From the NCBI RefSeq assembly GCF_003001905.1, contig NZ_PVNE01000013.1, positions 32,436-96,435 on the forward strand: a DNA stretch of 64,000 nucleotides, read 5' to 3'. Positions 1 through 7,897 of the stretch are shown in pieces. Each line of letters starts with the position of its first letter. Within the stretch, counting starts at the first letter, position 1. The notes under the pieces were generated by a model. That model saw nothing but the letters and a program-made list of their open reading frames with translations, made no database searches and was not told where the DNA came from. The position numbers and the translations under genes were made by a program. The DNA comes from Planifilum fimeticola (GTDB taxonomy: Bacteria; Bacillota; Bacilli; Thermoactinomycetales; DSM-44946).

Positions 1-177
1 GGGAACGACGAGATCCGTTTCCAGAAGCTTTTCTCCATCCAGCAGGCAGTCCAGGGTGTCCGCCACTTCCACATCCATCCCCTCGTCGGTCAGCCATTCC
101 TTCAGCATACGGGCCACTTCCTCCGGACGGTGCCCCGGCCAGCCTCCCTGAAAGATCAGAACCTTTTCCTTCTCCAT
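1..177 (-). CDS. ThuA-like domain protein, N-terminal part (runs off window)
   Basis: Only the first 59 codons are inside the window. The protein opens with a strand-loop of the form KVLIFQGGWPGHRPEEVA, which resembles the start of ThuA / trehalose-utilization-type proteins (class I glutamine-amidotransferase-like fold, function in sugar metabolism poorly defined). The ATG at 177 has an AAAGGGGGAACGAAGG stretch just upstream, so the start is well supported. A promoter lies about 200 bases upstream (383-412). The assignment rests on the N-terminus only; another amidotransferase-like fold is possible. Confidence 0.6.
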   Translation of the reverse strand, partial: MEKEKVLIFQGGWPGHRPEEVARMLKEWLTDEGMDVEVADTLDCLLDGEKLLETDLVVP

Positions 178-382
178 CCTTCGTTCCCCCTTTCATGATC
201 GCTGCCGCCGGAAGAGAAGCGGGGCGATTCGCAATCCGCACAAGATTGAGGGCGGTGACAACTTGCATATTCGCCGGTTTTGCGGCTCTTGCTCCGGCTC
301 CCGCACTGGACGTTTTCCTCCAGCCTCTCCCGGTACGAAGGCGAAGGGTGATATATCGAAAATTTTAAATAATTTTATACAA

Positions 383-412
383 ATTGTATCATCTTTTTCG
401 ACATCCCGTCAA
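383..412 (-). promoter_or_regulatory. Sigma-A-type promoter for the ThuA-like gene
   Basis: On the minus strand TTGACG is followed after 18 bases by TACAAT. It sits just downstream of a terminator and reads toward the ThuA-like start at 177. Confidence 0.55.
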
Positions 413-450
413 CACAAAACCTCGGGGCTACCGCATCCCGAAATCCAACG

Positions 451-476
451 AAAAAACCCCCGCAACCGGGGATTTT
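451..476 (-). terminator. Rho-independent terminator
   Basis: On the minus strand a short stem (CCCCGG / CGGGGG) is followed by TTTTTT. It lies about 110 bases after the stop of the DUF2512-like gene. Confidence 0.6.
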
Positions 477-586
477 GAAAAACAGCTCCAGCGCAAAACG
501 GTTCCGCGCTGACCTCCTCATCGGGCGCAGAGAGCGCAGTTTCTTCCGATCCGGGAGCCTGCGGTCCGCAGCCGGCGGGTCCGAAT

Positions 587-922
587 TCATTTGGATGTCG
601 ACACAAGCAGCCGGTGCATCCCGTACTCCGCGATGCCCAACAAAACGCCGGCCAGCAACGCTCCGTCCGGGGTCACCTCGGAATCCGGAAACAGATAGGC
701 TGCCGCCCAAAGGGTGAATACCATGAATCCTCCCCCCAACAGAACGGCCAGGGGATCCCCTGTCCAGGGCAACACCCAGCGATCGGCAAAGTGGCCCACA
801 ACGGCCAGAAACAGGGCCACCAGCGCAGGGAGCCACCGGGGCTCGTAGTGGACTTCGGCGGAGAGGAAGTCCACGGTGTACAAGATGGCGCTGTAGAGAA
901 TAAATTTCAGCAACCCGTTCAC
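587..922 (-). CDS. DUF2512 (YndM-like) small integral membrane protein
   Basis: The 111-residue protein has about four hydrophobic segments separated by short loops, beginning MNGLLKFILYSAILY. Length and pattern match the DUF2512 family typified by Bacillus subtilis YndM, which has no established biochemical role. The C-terminus carries a short polar tail. It is transcribed divergently from the 57-residue protein at 1048 and ends before a terminator at 451-476. Family membership is my recognition from the hydrophobic pattern, so moderate confidence. Confidence 0.6.
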   Translation of the reverse strand: MNGLLKFILYSAILYTVDFLSAEVHYEPRWLPALVALFLAVVGHFADRWVLPWTGDPLAVLLGGGFMVFTLWAAAYLFPDSEVTPDGALLAGVLLGIAEYGMHRLLVSTSK

Positions 923-1047
923 AAATTTCCCTCTTTCCCCGCATGATATTATTTGAAAGTATTCCCAAATATGGATTCATCCAGTATTCTCCGCCTCCCA
1001 ATCGGGGAAGACTAGAAAAAAACCCGGCCGCCGAGGAGGGGACATCC

Positions 1048-1221
1048 TTGTTCCTCAACCCTGAAGAGCGTCTGTTGGTGATTCGGGCACTGCAAAAGGT
1101 GATTGAAACCCAGCCACCGTATGCCCGATTTGACGAATACAAACAGCTTTTGGATCGGTTGAAGGGCGAGGAGCCCGAACAGACCATCGAAGAATCCCCC
1201 ATCGATATCGACGAAGTGTAG
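1048..1221 (+). CDS. Conserved-looking 57-residue protein, function unknown
   Basis: I chose the TTG at 1048 because GAGGAGGGG lies seven bases upstream; the longer reading frame to an ATG at 943 lacks a ribosome binding site. The product is hydrophilic and mostly helical, with an acidic C-terminus (EESPIDIDEV). It contains no motif I recognise. It precedes the L,D-transpeptidase gene by 61 bases and may be cotranscribed with it. Confidence 0.6.
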   Translation: MFLNPEERLLVIRALQKVIETQPPYARFDEYKQLLDRLKGEEPEQTIEESPIDIDEV

Positions 1222-1282
1222 GGGATGGAGCCACCAAGCGCTCCTGTTCTCCATAGAATGGGGAAAAAAGGAGTGTGGTTCC

Positions 1283-1687
1283 ATGCCCCGCATCGTCGTT
1301 TCTCTTTCCCAACGACGCCTTTATCTGTTTGAGGGAAACCGCCTGATCCGCTCCTACCCCGTCGGCATCGGCCGGATCACCTCCCAAACCCCTACGGGCA
1401 GGTACACCATCATCAACAAGGTGCCCTACCCCTACTCCTGGCCCGGTGGCCCCTTGAGCGCCTACGGAACCCTGTGGATGGGGCTGAGCCGCCCCGGATA
1501 CGGAATCCACGGGACCGATCGGCCGGACTCCATCGGACAGATGGTCTCCAGGGGATGCATCCGCATGCACAACCAAGATGTGGAGGATTTGGGAAGACGG
1601 GTGGGCATCGGCACGGAAGTGATCATCCAGGAAGGGCCCGTAACCGTTTCCGGCGGGAGAGACTACTCCTTTGCAGGCACCGTCTGA
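1283..1687 (+). CDS. L,D-transpeptidase (YkuD domain), minimal form
   Basis: The 134-residue protein is a bare YkuD domain. Its catalytic signature is complete: His76 in GIHGTD and Cys92 in SRGCIRMHNQD. Such enzymes make or exchange 3-3 (mDap-mDap) cross-links in peptidoglycan, or act on spore wall. There is no signal peptide, LysM or membrane segment, which is unusual for an enzyme whose substrate is outside the membrane; in spore formers comparable short forms may act during sporulation. The ATG follows AAAAAAGGAG with good spacing. A convergent terminator follows at 1709-1751. Confidence 0.85.
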   Translation: MPRIVVSLSQRRLYLFEGNRLIRSYPVGIGRITSQTPTGRYTIINKVPYPYSWPGGPLSAYGTLWMGLSRPGYGIHGTDRPDSIGQMVSRGCIRMHNQDVEDLGRRVGIGTEVIIQEGPVTVSGGRDYSFAGTV

Positions 1688-1708
1688 GCAGACGGGATCC
1701 GACATGCC

Positions 1709-1751
1709 AAAAAAGACCCCGGGGTGATCCGGAAACGGATCTCCCGGGGTC
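1709..1751 (-). terminator. Rho-independent terminator
   Basis: A long stem (GACCCCGGGG with an inner GATCCG arm) is followed on the minus strand by TTTTTT. It ends the minus-strand pair 3143-1828; for the plus strand the downstream bases are less T-rich. Confidence 0.7.
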
Positions 1752-1827
1752 CTTCGAAGGGGGCGGTTCACCCCCGATCCGGATGTTGCCATCGCTCGTT
1801 ACGGGCGCTTCCCGCCCGTTCCAATCC

Positions 1828-2214
1828 TTACCACCCCGCCTCCGGGTGGCGTTTCAGCACCACTTTCCGAAGGAGGAGCGACGGGCTGTCTTCGTCCGCA
1901 TCGGCCAGGGACCGGGACGTGATCAGGATGGAAAAGGGTTCGTAGGCCCGGCCGTCCTGCAGGAGCAATCCGGCATGATCCTTCGGAAAGGCAACGGCCT
2001 GCTCCGTCCCGTCCTCCAGGCGAAAGCAGAAAATGTATGTCTTCTTCTCCCGGTCATACAGCCAAACGTAGCGGTATCCCCTGCAGGAGCGCTCCACCAC
2101 CTCTGTCCATTCGGGAATCGACAGGACGAGCACGTTCTCATTTTCCAACTCCGCCCACGCCCCGTCTTCGGGAATGGCCGCCTCCTGCACCCGGGGGATG
2201 TAGCGCTTTGTCAT
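1828..2214 (-). CDS. Hypothetical 128-residue protein coupled to the phosphatase-like gene
   Basis: The ATG at 2214 overlaps the stop of the upstream gene in an ATGA arrangement, so translation is probably coupled. The product is soluble with mixed strands and helices and contains a tract YRYVWLYDREKKTYIF. I do not recognise a family. Tight coupling to the alkaline-phosphatase-superfamily enzyme suggests a partner or modifier role, but that is inference from position only. Confidence 0.6.
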   Translation of the reverse strand: MTKRYIPRVQEAAIPEDGAWAELENENVLVLSIPEWTEVVERSCRGYRYVWLYDREKKTYIFCFRLEDGTEQAVAFPKDHAGLLLQDGRAYEPFSILITSRSLADADEDSPSLLLRKVVLKRHPEAGW

Positions 2215-3143
2215 TCTCTCTCCCCTTCCACTTCGTTCAGTCCTTCCGCCATTCGGATGAGCAGAGGGGCGATCGCCGTCAGGTCCCACCCTTCCGGCTC
2301 GATGACGTCCAACAGGCGGGAAGGACCGATGATCAACGTGGGAACCGGGTTCATCGTGTGGGTTTTCACCCGAAAATCCTCGCTGTTGCCGTGATCGCTC
2401 ACCAGAACCACAACGTCTTCTTCCCGCTTTTGGCGGATCAGCTCACCGAGGAACCGGTCGTAGGTGTTCACGACCCAGGCGATCAGCTCGGTATCCTGCC
2501 TGTGTCCCGCCAGATCGCTGAGAAAAAATTCGTGGACGGCCAAATCGTAGTCCCATGCGGTCGCCAGCGTGTGATGGGCCGCTTCCTCCGGAGAAATTTC
2601 CGTTATGTCCGGCCGTCTCCCCGCCAGCGTTCGCCGGGTGAGATCGTGGTAAACGGCTCGCCCCGCAAGCAAATCCTCCATCATTCGCATCGGCTCACGG
2701 GCGCTCTGGATGGCCGCGGTCGACACGGAAACCCAGCCCCGACGCGTCGTCGGAAGGTTGAAATATTCCTCCGAATAGGCGTTGAGAAACGTGGCCCTTT
2801 TTCCCCGGCCCTCAAACTGCAGGTACACATTGTCCCGCTTCACCCATTCCCGCAGCCTGCGAAAGGGAAGTCCGCTCAGGTGCCTTCCCATCGCCGCAGG
2901 AGCGTTCCGGCCGGTGAAAATGGTTGCCTGTCCCGTGGCGCTCTGCGGGAGGCCGGCGACCCCCAGCGTCGCGTCCGTCTCGAGCAGCAGGGTGGATTCC
3001 GTCGGGCGGCCGACAGCGCTCCGCGTAAGGGATTCCCCCCCCAACAGGCGGTTCAGGTGGGGTGTCGGCAAAGTGAACCACGGATTGTCTGACACCTCGT
3101 CGCCCAGGCCGACTCCATCGATAAACAGCATGATGACCGACAT
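2211..3143 (-). CDS. Alkaline-phosphatase-superfamily metalloenzyme (phosphoglyceromutase/phosphopentomutase-like)
   Basis: The 310-residue protein starts with MSVIMLFIDGVGLGD, the first metal-binding Asp motif of the superfamily. It carries a nucleophile-type motif SATGQATIFTG and a late metal motif VSDHGNSED, followed by KTHTMNPVPTL. The order matches cofactor-independent phosphoglycerate mutase / phosphopentomutase relatives, but it is much shorter than iPGM (about 510 residues) and lacks its insert, so the substrate is unknown. The ATG lies near the promoter region facing yfhH. It is translationally coupled to the small gene ending at 1828. Confidence 0.75.
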   Translation of the reverse strand: MSVIMLFIDGVGLGDEVSDNPWFTLPTPHLNRLLGGESLTRSAVGRPTESTLLLETDATLGVAGLPQSATGQATIFTGRNAPAAMGRHLSGLPFRRLREWVKRDNVYLQFEGRGKRATFLNAYSEEYFNLPTTRRGWVSVSTAAIQSAREPMRMMEDLLAGRAVYHDLTRRTLAGRRPDITEISPEEAAHHTLATAWDYDLAVHEFFLSDLAGHRQDTELIAWVVNTYDRFLGELIRQKREEDVVVLVSDHGNSEDFRVKTHTMNPVPTLIIGPSRLLDVIEPEGWDLTAIAPLLIRMAEGLNEVEGERE

Positions 3144-3202
3144 TCCGATTCCCTCTTCCCACCGTCGGTTATCTATTTATTTTACCACTCTCCGGGCCGG
3201 TG

Positions 3203-3231
3203 TTGAGGAATATCGCTCAATATACTATCAT
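3203..3231 (+). promoter_or_regulatory. Sigma-A-type promoter for yfhH-like gene
   Basis: TTGAGG, 17-base spacer, TATCAT, about 30 bases upstream of the yfhH-like start codon. Confidence 0.6.
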
Positions 3232-3263
3232 AACATTCAGCGACAACAACGCGGGGGATTTGC

Positions 3264-3581
3264 ATGCGCCTTTTCAGCGATATGAATCGGGAGGAACTCC
3301 GGCGGGAGATCGAGCGGCTCGAAAGGGAAATGCGACAGGCCAGGCAAAACGGCCTCGTCAGCGAACTGGAGATCCTCCGCCAACGGATCAACTTGGCCAA
3401 ATCGTATCTGACCGATCCCGAGCGGATCCGACCCGGCTTGAGTTACGAGGTCGAAGGATCCGATAAACCCTTTTTCGTGGAATATCTCAGGGGTGTCATG
3501 GCCTGGGGGCACTGGGAAGGGGAAACGGAATCCGTCGCGCTTCCGATCGGTATCTTGAAACCTGTGGAGCCGTCGGATTGA
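3264..3581 (+). CDS. yfhH: YfhH family protein (DUF1811)
   Basis: The 105-residue protein has the two-part layout of YfhH: an N-terminal coiled helix with Glu/Arg repeats (about residues 7-50) and a C-terminal strand domain containing KPFFVEYLRGVMAWG and ALPIGILK. Length equals the family norm. The role in Bacillus is not established. The start has GGGGG upstream and a clean promoter at 3203-3231. The next gene begins within a few bases of its stop, so the two are probably one operon. Confidence 0.8.
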   Translation: MRLFSDMNREELRREIERLEREMRQARQNGLVSELEILRQRINLAKSYLTDPERIRPGLSYEVEGSDKPFFVEYLRGVMAWGHWEGETESVALPIGILKPVEPSD

Positions 3582-3594
3582 GGGGGAACCAGCG

Positions 3595-4329
3595 ATAGCC
3601 GCGGACAAGCAGGCGATACGGCTGAACGTTTGGAAGGCGATGGAAGAGGCCCGGGTCGGCCGCTTTCCCCTTCCCTTGGTCGGCCGCATTCCCAATTTTC
3701 AGGGCGCGGAACAGGCGGCCCACCGGGTCACGGGGCTGGAAGCCTACCGAAAGGCGAAAACGGTGAAAGTAAATCCGGATTCGCCCCAGCTCCCCCTTCG
3801 CGCCCAGGTGCTGAAAGACGGAAAAACCCTCCTGGTCCCCACGCCCCGGCTGAAGGCCGGTTTCGTCCAGGTGCGTCCGGAATGGGTTCCCCCCGGTGAA
3901 GAGCGGCGAGCGGCCAGCCTCTCCCGCCTTCGGGAATACGGGCGGGAGCTGTCCCTGTCGGACCTCCCGCCCGTCGACTTGATCGTGGTCGGCTCCGTCG
4001 CCGTGCACCGGGACGGGCGGCGGCTGGGAAAGGGAGAAGGGTACGCCGACCGGGAATATGCCATCCTGCGGGAATTGGGCAATCCCCCCGTTCCCGTGAT
4101 CACCACCGTCCATTCCATCCAGGTGGTGGAGGAGGAGATTCCCTTCGAACCCTTCGACCTCGCCGTCGATTGGATCGTGACCGAGCGGGACGCGATCGCC
4201 ACCCGAACTCCTTATCCCAAACCGACCGGGATCGATTGGGAGCGGGTCACCAACGACGAATTGAAGGCAATGCCGGTCCTCGAGGAGATCCGGTCGCTCA
4301 GCCTTTCAGACAGGCCGGATTCCGGCTGA
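3595..4329 (+). CDS. 5-formyltetrahydrofolate cyclo-ligase-like protein (MTHFS fold), start uncertain
   Basis: The protein carries the MTHFS-fold signature GRRLGKGEGYADREYA and a core Asp/Ser pattern (LIVVGSVAV), placing it in the family of 5-formyl-THF cyclo-ligase homologues related to MTHFSD. True cyclo-ligases use ATP to make 5,10-methenyl-THF; this subgroup is less well characterised. The first ATG (3640) would remove part of the expected N-terminal helix and has GGAAGG only two bases away. The frame stays open upstream with an encoded helix NVWKAMEEARVGRFP. GAGGGGG sits about nine bases before an ATA at 3595, and an ATT lies at 3577. I give the frame from 3595 as the likely gene; 3640 is the conservative alternative. 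Confidence 0.65.
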   Translation: MAADKQAIRLNVWKAMEEARVGRFPLPLVGRIPNFQGAEQAAHRVTGLEAYRKAKTVKVNPDSPQLPLRAQVLKDGKTLLVPTPRLKAGFVQVRPEWVPPGEERRAASLSRLREYGRELSLSDLPPVDLIVVGSVAVHRDGRRLGKGEGYADREYAILRELGNPPVPVITTVHSIQVVEEEIPFEPFDLAVDWIVTERDAIATRTPYPKPTGIDWERVTNDELKAMPVLEEIRSLSLSDRPDSG

Positions 4330-4436
4330 ATAAGGTCCCCGGAAGCCGCATTCGGGTATATTATTAAAGTAGGATGATAGGAACGGGAGCTTTGCGGCAA
4401 ACGGCTGGCGCACCTGCGCAAGGAAGGAGGATTCCC

Positions 4437-5183
4437 ATGGCAGACTGGAGCCTGTCCGATGCCTATACAGATCAAAAAGCGGATACCATCGGGCTGGAGA
4501 TCGGGCCGACCCTGTATGAATATTTGATGAAAGAATCCGACTTCGCCACGACGATCCAGAACCTGCGGAAATCGGTTCTCCAGGAACGAGGCGTCTACCT
4601 GCCTGCCGTCCGAATCAAAACCGGTTCTGCCGAGGAACCCAACCGTTACATCATCCGCATCCGGGGAAGGCGCGTGGCCGACGGCGACTTGTATCCGCCG
4701 CTCCGCTTTTCCGAACGGCACGTCTCCGATCGCCCCGCCATCCACCCGATGAAACGGATCGAAGGATATTGGACCGAAAATGAAGGGGAAACGGCCCGGG
4801 AGATCATCACCGCCCACCTGCGCCACGTCCTCCACTCCCGGGTGGATGAGCTGTTCACCTACGAGTTGGCGGTCCGCTGGCTGAAACAGGCGCGGTCCCA
4901 CATCCCCGAACTGGTCGATGAACTGAAGGAACGGGGGATGACGCCGGGTCTCCTCTGGTCGGTGGTCAAAATCCTGCTCCGGGATCGGGTCCCCATCCAC
5001 CCCTTCGAGGAGCTTCTGGAAAACATCCTGGATTATTACATTTCCCACCCCCCTCAAGGGTATGCGCCGCCGGGATGGACGCATCCCCATCCCGAGTCCA
5101 TCGCCAAATTTATCGCCGAAAAGCGGAAGCGGCGCATTCCGGCGAAAAAGGACACCGGCAACGTGATCGGTTTCGTCAAATGA
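4437..5183 (+). CDS. Free-standing FlhA-like C-terminal domain protein (FHIPEP cytoplasmic domain)
   Basis: The 248-residue protein aligns by eye with the cytoplasmic half of FlhA/HrcV, the export-gate protein of flagellar and type III secretion systems. It has the IGLEIGPTLYEYLMK start, a VYLPAVRIK segment, a RRVADGDLYPP loop and the later HLRHVLHSRVDELF and LVDELKERGMTPG helices. The eight-helix membrane half is absent and no flagellar gene is visible nearby. ATG 4437 is preceded by AAGGAGG. A strong terminator follows at 5182. Its role without a gate is unknown; it may bind an export chaperone or be domesticated for another task. Confidence 0.65.
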   Translation: MADWSLSDAYTDQKADTIGLEIGPTLYEYLMKESDFATTIQNLRKSVLQERGVYLPAVRIKTGSAEEPNRYIIRIRGRRVADGDLYPPLRFSERHVSDRPAIHPMKRIEGYWTENEGETAREIITAHLRHVLHSRVDELFTYELAVRWLKQARSHIPELVDELKERGMTPGLLWSVVKILLRDRVPIHPFEELLENILDYYISHPPQGYAPPGWTHPHPESIAKFIAEKRKRRIPAKKDTGNVIGFVK

Positions 5184-5216
5184 ACCCTCCGATGAAAGAG
5201 GGTTCTTTTTTGATGC
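5182..5216 (+). terminator. Rho-independent terminator
   Basis: Stem GAACCCTC / GAGGGTTC followed by TTTTTT, directly after the FlhA-C-like gene. Confidence 0.85.
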
Positions 5217-5294
5217 GAAAGGTCTTTTTTGATTTGTGAAAAGGATTATCTTGGAATTTTTTTGAACATAATAGCCCCTAGGAGGTGCAAAGCG

Positions 5295-5465
5295 ATGTAT
5301 TATGTGATCCGCGATTCTGAAAAATATCCCCCGACCATCCTGCATGAAGACAATTACTTTCAGTGGTACAATCCCATGAAAAAGGATCATCGGGTGGAGT
5401 TCCGCGGTTCGATGAACCAGTGCTACGACTATCTGATGTCCCGGTATCCGGGCATGCGGGTTTAA
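5295..5465 (+). CDS. Small 56-residue protein, function unknown
   Basis: ATG 5295 is preceded by AGGAGGTG at ideal distance, much better than the in-frame upstream start. The product begins MYYVIRDSEKYPPTILHED and is rich in Tyr, Asp and Met, with a SMNQCYDYLMSRYPG end. It is soluble and without recognised motifs. It stands alone after a terminator. The strong ribosome site argues it is real. Confidence 0.6.
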   Translation: MYYVIRDSEKYPPTILHEDNYFQWYNPMKKDHRVEFRGSMNQCYDYLMSRYPGMRV

Positions 5466-5701
5466 GAACCGGAACTTCCCCGCACGGGCGCCCGACATGG
5501 GCGCAGGAGCACGGGCCGGCGGCTGAAACCCAGCATTTTCCGGCCCTTTGATTATTCATCCTCCGAACAAGAACGTCAGCCGTCCTCCCCCCCCTCCTCC
5601 CGCGCGACACCTCTCCCCCTGCCGGAGCACACGTCCCAATCGATAAAAAAACGCCAATAATATTTAAAATATTAAAATAATGTTTTGCAAAACCCAAAGC
5701 G

Positions 5702-5727
5702 AAAAAAAGCGAGGGCCAAGCCCTCGC
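5702..5727 (-). terminator. Rho-independent terminator of ispH
   Basis: Minus-strand stem GCGAGGGC / GCCCTCGC followed by TTTTTTT, just past the ispH stop. Confidence 0.85.
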
Positions 5728-5737
5728 AAAACCCGCT

Positions 5738-6685
5738 TCAAGCCTTCTTCTGCCGGACGGGGGGAAGCAGGCGGCTCTGATCCACCGTCCGTTTCGCCTT
5801 CCAGGTGGAAGGATCGTTCTCGTCAAACTGCTCCAGATACTGAATCACTTCCCGGGTGATCGGAGTCGGGGTGGAAGCCCCGGCGGTCACGCCCACCTTT
5901 TTCTTCCCCTTCAGCCACTCAGGATCGATCTCCGTCACGTCGGCCACCCGGTAGGCGTCGACGCCGGCGATCTCCCTCGCCACCTGGGCCAGCCGGTTGG
6001 AGTTGTTGCTGCGGGGATCACCGACCACGATCACCAAATCCGTTCCCCGGGCCTGATTGGCCACGGCTTCCTGCCGCAGCTGGGTCGCCAGGCAGATCTC
6101 ATTGTAGATCTCCGCCTGGGGATATTTTTCCTTGACCATTTTCATCAAATGCTCGGTATCCCATTTGCTCATGGTGGTCTGATTGGTGACCAGGATCTTG
6201 TCGGCCTTCAGGTCGAGGGCATCCACGTCTTCTTCCTTCTCCACCAGGTGGACCCGGCCCGGAGCCACCCCCATCGCGCCCTCCGGCTCCGGATGGCCGC
6301 TCTTGCCGATGTAGACCACCTCATACCCCTTGGACACTTTCTCCCGGATCAATTCGTGGGTTCGGGTCACATCGGGACAGGTGGCGTCGACGACCGTCAG
6401 TCCCTTTTCCTGCGCGCGGCGACGCACTTCCGGCGAAACCCCGTGGGCGGTGAAAATCACCGTCCCCTTGTCCACCTTCTCCAGCAGCTCCAGGCGGTTC
6501 TCCCCGTCCAGAGTGATGATGCCTTCCCTCTTGAACGCTTCCACCACGTGGGAATTATGCACGATCATTCCCAAGATGTAGATGGGCCGCGGCAGGCTGG
6601 AATCCTTCGCCACCTGCTGCGCGAGCACCATCGCATCGACAACGCCGTAACAATAACCCCTCGGGGTGATTTTGACCACTTCCAT
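5738..6685 (-). CDS. ispH: 4-hydroxy-3-methylbut-2-enyl diphosphate reductase
   Basis: IspH catalyses the last step of the MEP isoprenoid pathway, reducing HMBPP to IPP and DMAPP with a [4Fe-4S] cluster. The three cluster cysteines are present at Cys12 (RGYCYG), Cys103 (DATCPDV) and Cys198 (EICLATQ), as is the HGV motif at 81-83. Length 315 matches the Bacillus type, including its longer C-terminal tail. The gene is monocistronic, ending at a strong terminator. Confidence 0.95.
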   Translation of the reverse strand: MEVVKITPRGYCYGVVDAMVLAQQVAKDSSLPRPIYILGMIVHNSHVVEAFKREGIITLDGENRLELLEKVDKGTVIFTAHGVSPEVRRRAQEKGLTVVDATCPDVTRTHELIREKVSKGYEVVYIGKSGHPEPEGAMGVAPGRVHLVEKEEDVDALDLKADKILVTNQTTMSKWDTEHLMKMVKEKYPQAEIYNEICLATQLRQEAVANQARGTDLVIVVGDPRSNNSNRLAQVAREIAGVDAYRVADVTEIDPEWLKGKKKVGVTAGASTPTPITREVIQYLEQFDENDPSTWKAKRTVDQSRLLPPVRQKKA

Positions 6686-7035
6686 AACCCATTTCCCCTC
6701 CCAGCCCCGCTTTCTTTTTTTCGGTCCGGGGCGGATTCTTCCTTATTATATCTCACCGGGCAGGCAAAGAACAAAAAGGCGGCTCCCCTCCGGAGGAAAA
6801 GAGGGCTTACAAGCTTTTGGAAAAGGATCAGAAAAATGTCGAATTTTGTATGTTGAGGGCACAACGTAAAAATCATTTTTTATTGGCCTGAATGATCGAT
6901 AACCATTGATAAAATAAGAATAATATTATATGATTCTTTAAAGAGATAAACTCGTCGCTTACCGCGGATGAAGGAAAAAAAAGGAATCGGGGTGGGAAGC
7001 AAGGAGGGAGTTCTTCTTAAGGAGGGGTCCTTTCG
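6686..7035. other. Intergenic region between divergent ispH and the sortase-substrate gene
   Basis: About 350 bases. The half next to 7036 is AT-rich and contains the plus-strand promoter at 6906-6934; I saw no confident ispH promoter and no RNA element. Confidence 0.5.
6906..6934 (+). promoter_or_regulatory. Sigma-A-type promoter for the sortase pair
   Basis: TTGATA, exactly 17 bases, TATGAT, in an AT-rich tract about 100 bases before the TTG start at 7036. Confidence 0.6.
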
Positions 7036-7890
7036 TTGAGAAGCAAAAGTCTTTCAATTTTGACAGTCGTCCTCTCCCTGACGATTGTCAGTCCTTCCGT
7101 CTACGCCGGTTCACAGGAGCCGCCCATCGGTCCTGCCCCGGGACCTCCGAAGGCGCCGGTTGAAAAGGCCAAACCGCCTCAATCCAAGCCGTCGGAGCCG
7201 TCCGGGCAAAAGCGGATTCTGGAACCGCCCTTCGATCTTTCGCGGGAATCCCCGGTCACAAAGCCTCCGAAGCCGTCCAATGCATCACCTGATGCAAAAC
7301 CCGATGCGACGTCCGACGAGAAAAGCCGGAAAGCCGCGAAAAATTCGCAGGACAAGGCGCGCCCCGATCCGAAGTCTTCCCCGCCCGATCCAAACCGGTC
7401 GGGTTTTGTCGGGAAACTGTTCCAGCCGAAGGATGCCGATCCGAAGCCCAAATCCGAAACGCCGGCTAAAAACTCCGGCCTTCGACAGGAGCGGGAAACG
7501 AAGGATCTTCCCGGACTTCCGATCTTGGAACCCCAAACCGCTCCCCGAATTGCAGAGGCAAAGCCCTCCGGAAAATCGCCGGAAAATCAGCCGCAGGGAA
7601 GGGAACCCTCCGGAAAAGCGGAGGCTGACCGGGTAACGGCAAGCACGGGAAAAACTTCATCGGAGCAATCGCTGACCGATTCCGGGAATAAGACGGCCGA
7701 TCCCGTAAAAGAGCCGAAACCGTCCACGGAAGTGGCAGCAGCGTCTTCTCAAACCGATCGCCAACTCCCCCGGACGGAAAAAACCCCCATGCCGAAGACA
7801 GCCAGCCACGGTCCCCTCTTGATGGTCGTCGGCTTGCTGACGGCGGCAGTCGGCTGGGCGGGACGAAAAATCGTCTCCGCCAAGGGTTGA
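7036..7890 (+). CDS. Secreted Pro/Lys/Ser-rich protein with LPxTA-like sorting signal (probable class D sortase substrate)
   Basis: The TTG start follows GGAGGGG. Residues 1-24 form a signal peptide ending at a YAG-type cleavage site. The middle 200 residues are low-complexity, rich in Pro, Lys, Ser and Glu, and probably disordered across the wall. The C-terminus shows the three parts of a cell-wall sorting signal: a pentapeptide MPKTA (252-256), a hydrophobic stretch (about 259-275) and a basic tail (RKIVSAKG). An earlier LPRTE (244-248) is a second candidate. The next gene, seven bases away, encodes a class D sortase, so this is probably its dedicated substrate. No enzymatic domain is visible. 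Confidence 0.7.
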   Translation: MRSKSLSILTVVLSLTIVSPSVYAGSQEPPIGPAPGPPKAPVEKAKPPQSKPSEPSGQKRILEPPFDLSRESPVTKPPKPSNASPDAKPDATSDEKSRKAAKNSQDKARPDPKSSPPDPNRSGFVGKLFQPKDADPKPKSETPAKNSGLRQERETKDLPGLPILEPQTAPRIAEAKPSGKSPENQPQGREPSGKAEADRVTASTGKTSSEQSLTDSGNKTADPVKEPKPSTEVAAASSQTDRQLPRTEKTPMPKTASHGPLLMVVGLLTAAVGWAGRKIVSAKG

Positions 7891-7897
7891 CGTCGAA

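Larger units (their letters stand above)
178..586. other. Intergenic region with promoter and terminator
   Basis: About 400 bases without a gene. It holds the minus-strand terminator of the DUF2512-like gene (451-476) and then a minus-strand sigma-A-type promoter (383-412) that would drive the ThuA-like gene through an untranslated leader of roughly 190 bases. The leader is GC-rich; I could not fit it to a known riboswitch class. Confidence 0.6.

Noticed and set aside
943..1047. N-terminal extension of the 57-residue protein to an ATG at 943
   Set aside because: No ribosome site before 943, whereas GAGGAGGGG fits the TTG at 1048.
7765..7779. LPRTE as the main sortase signal
   Set aside because: It lies farther from the hydrophobic segment than MPKTA and ends in Glu; kept only as an alternative.
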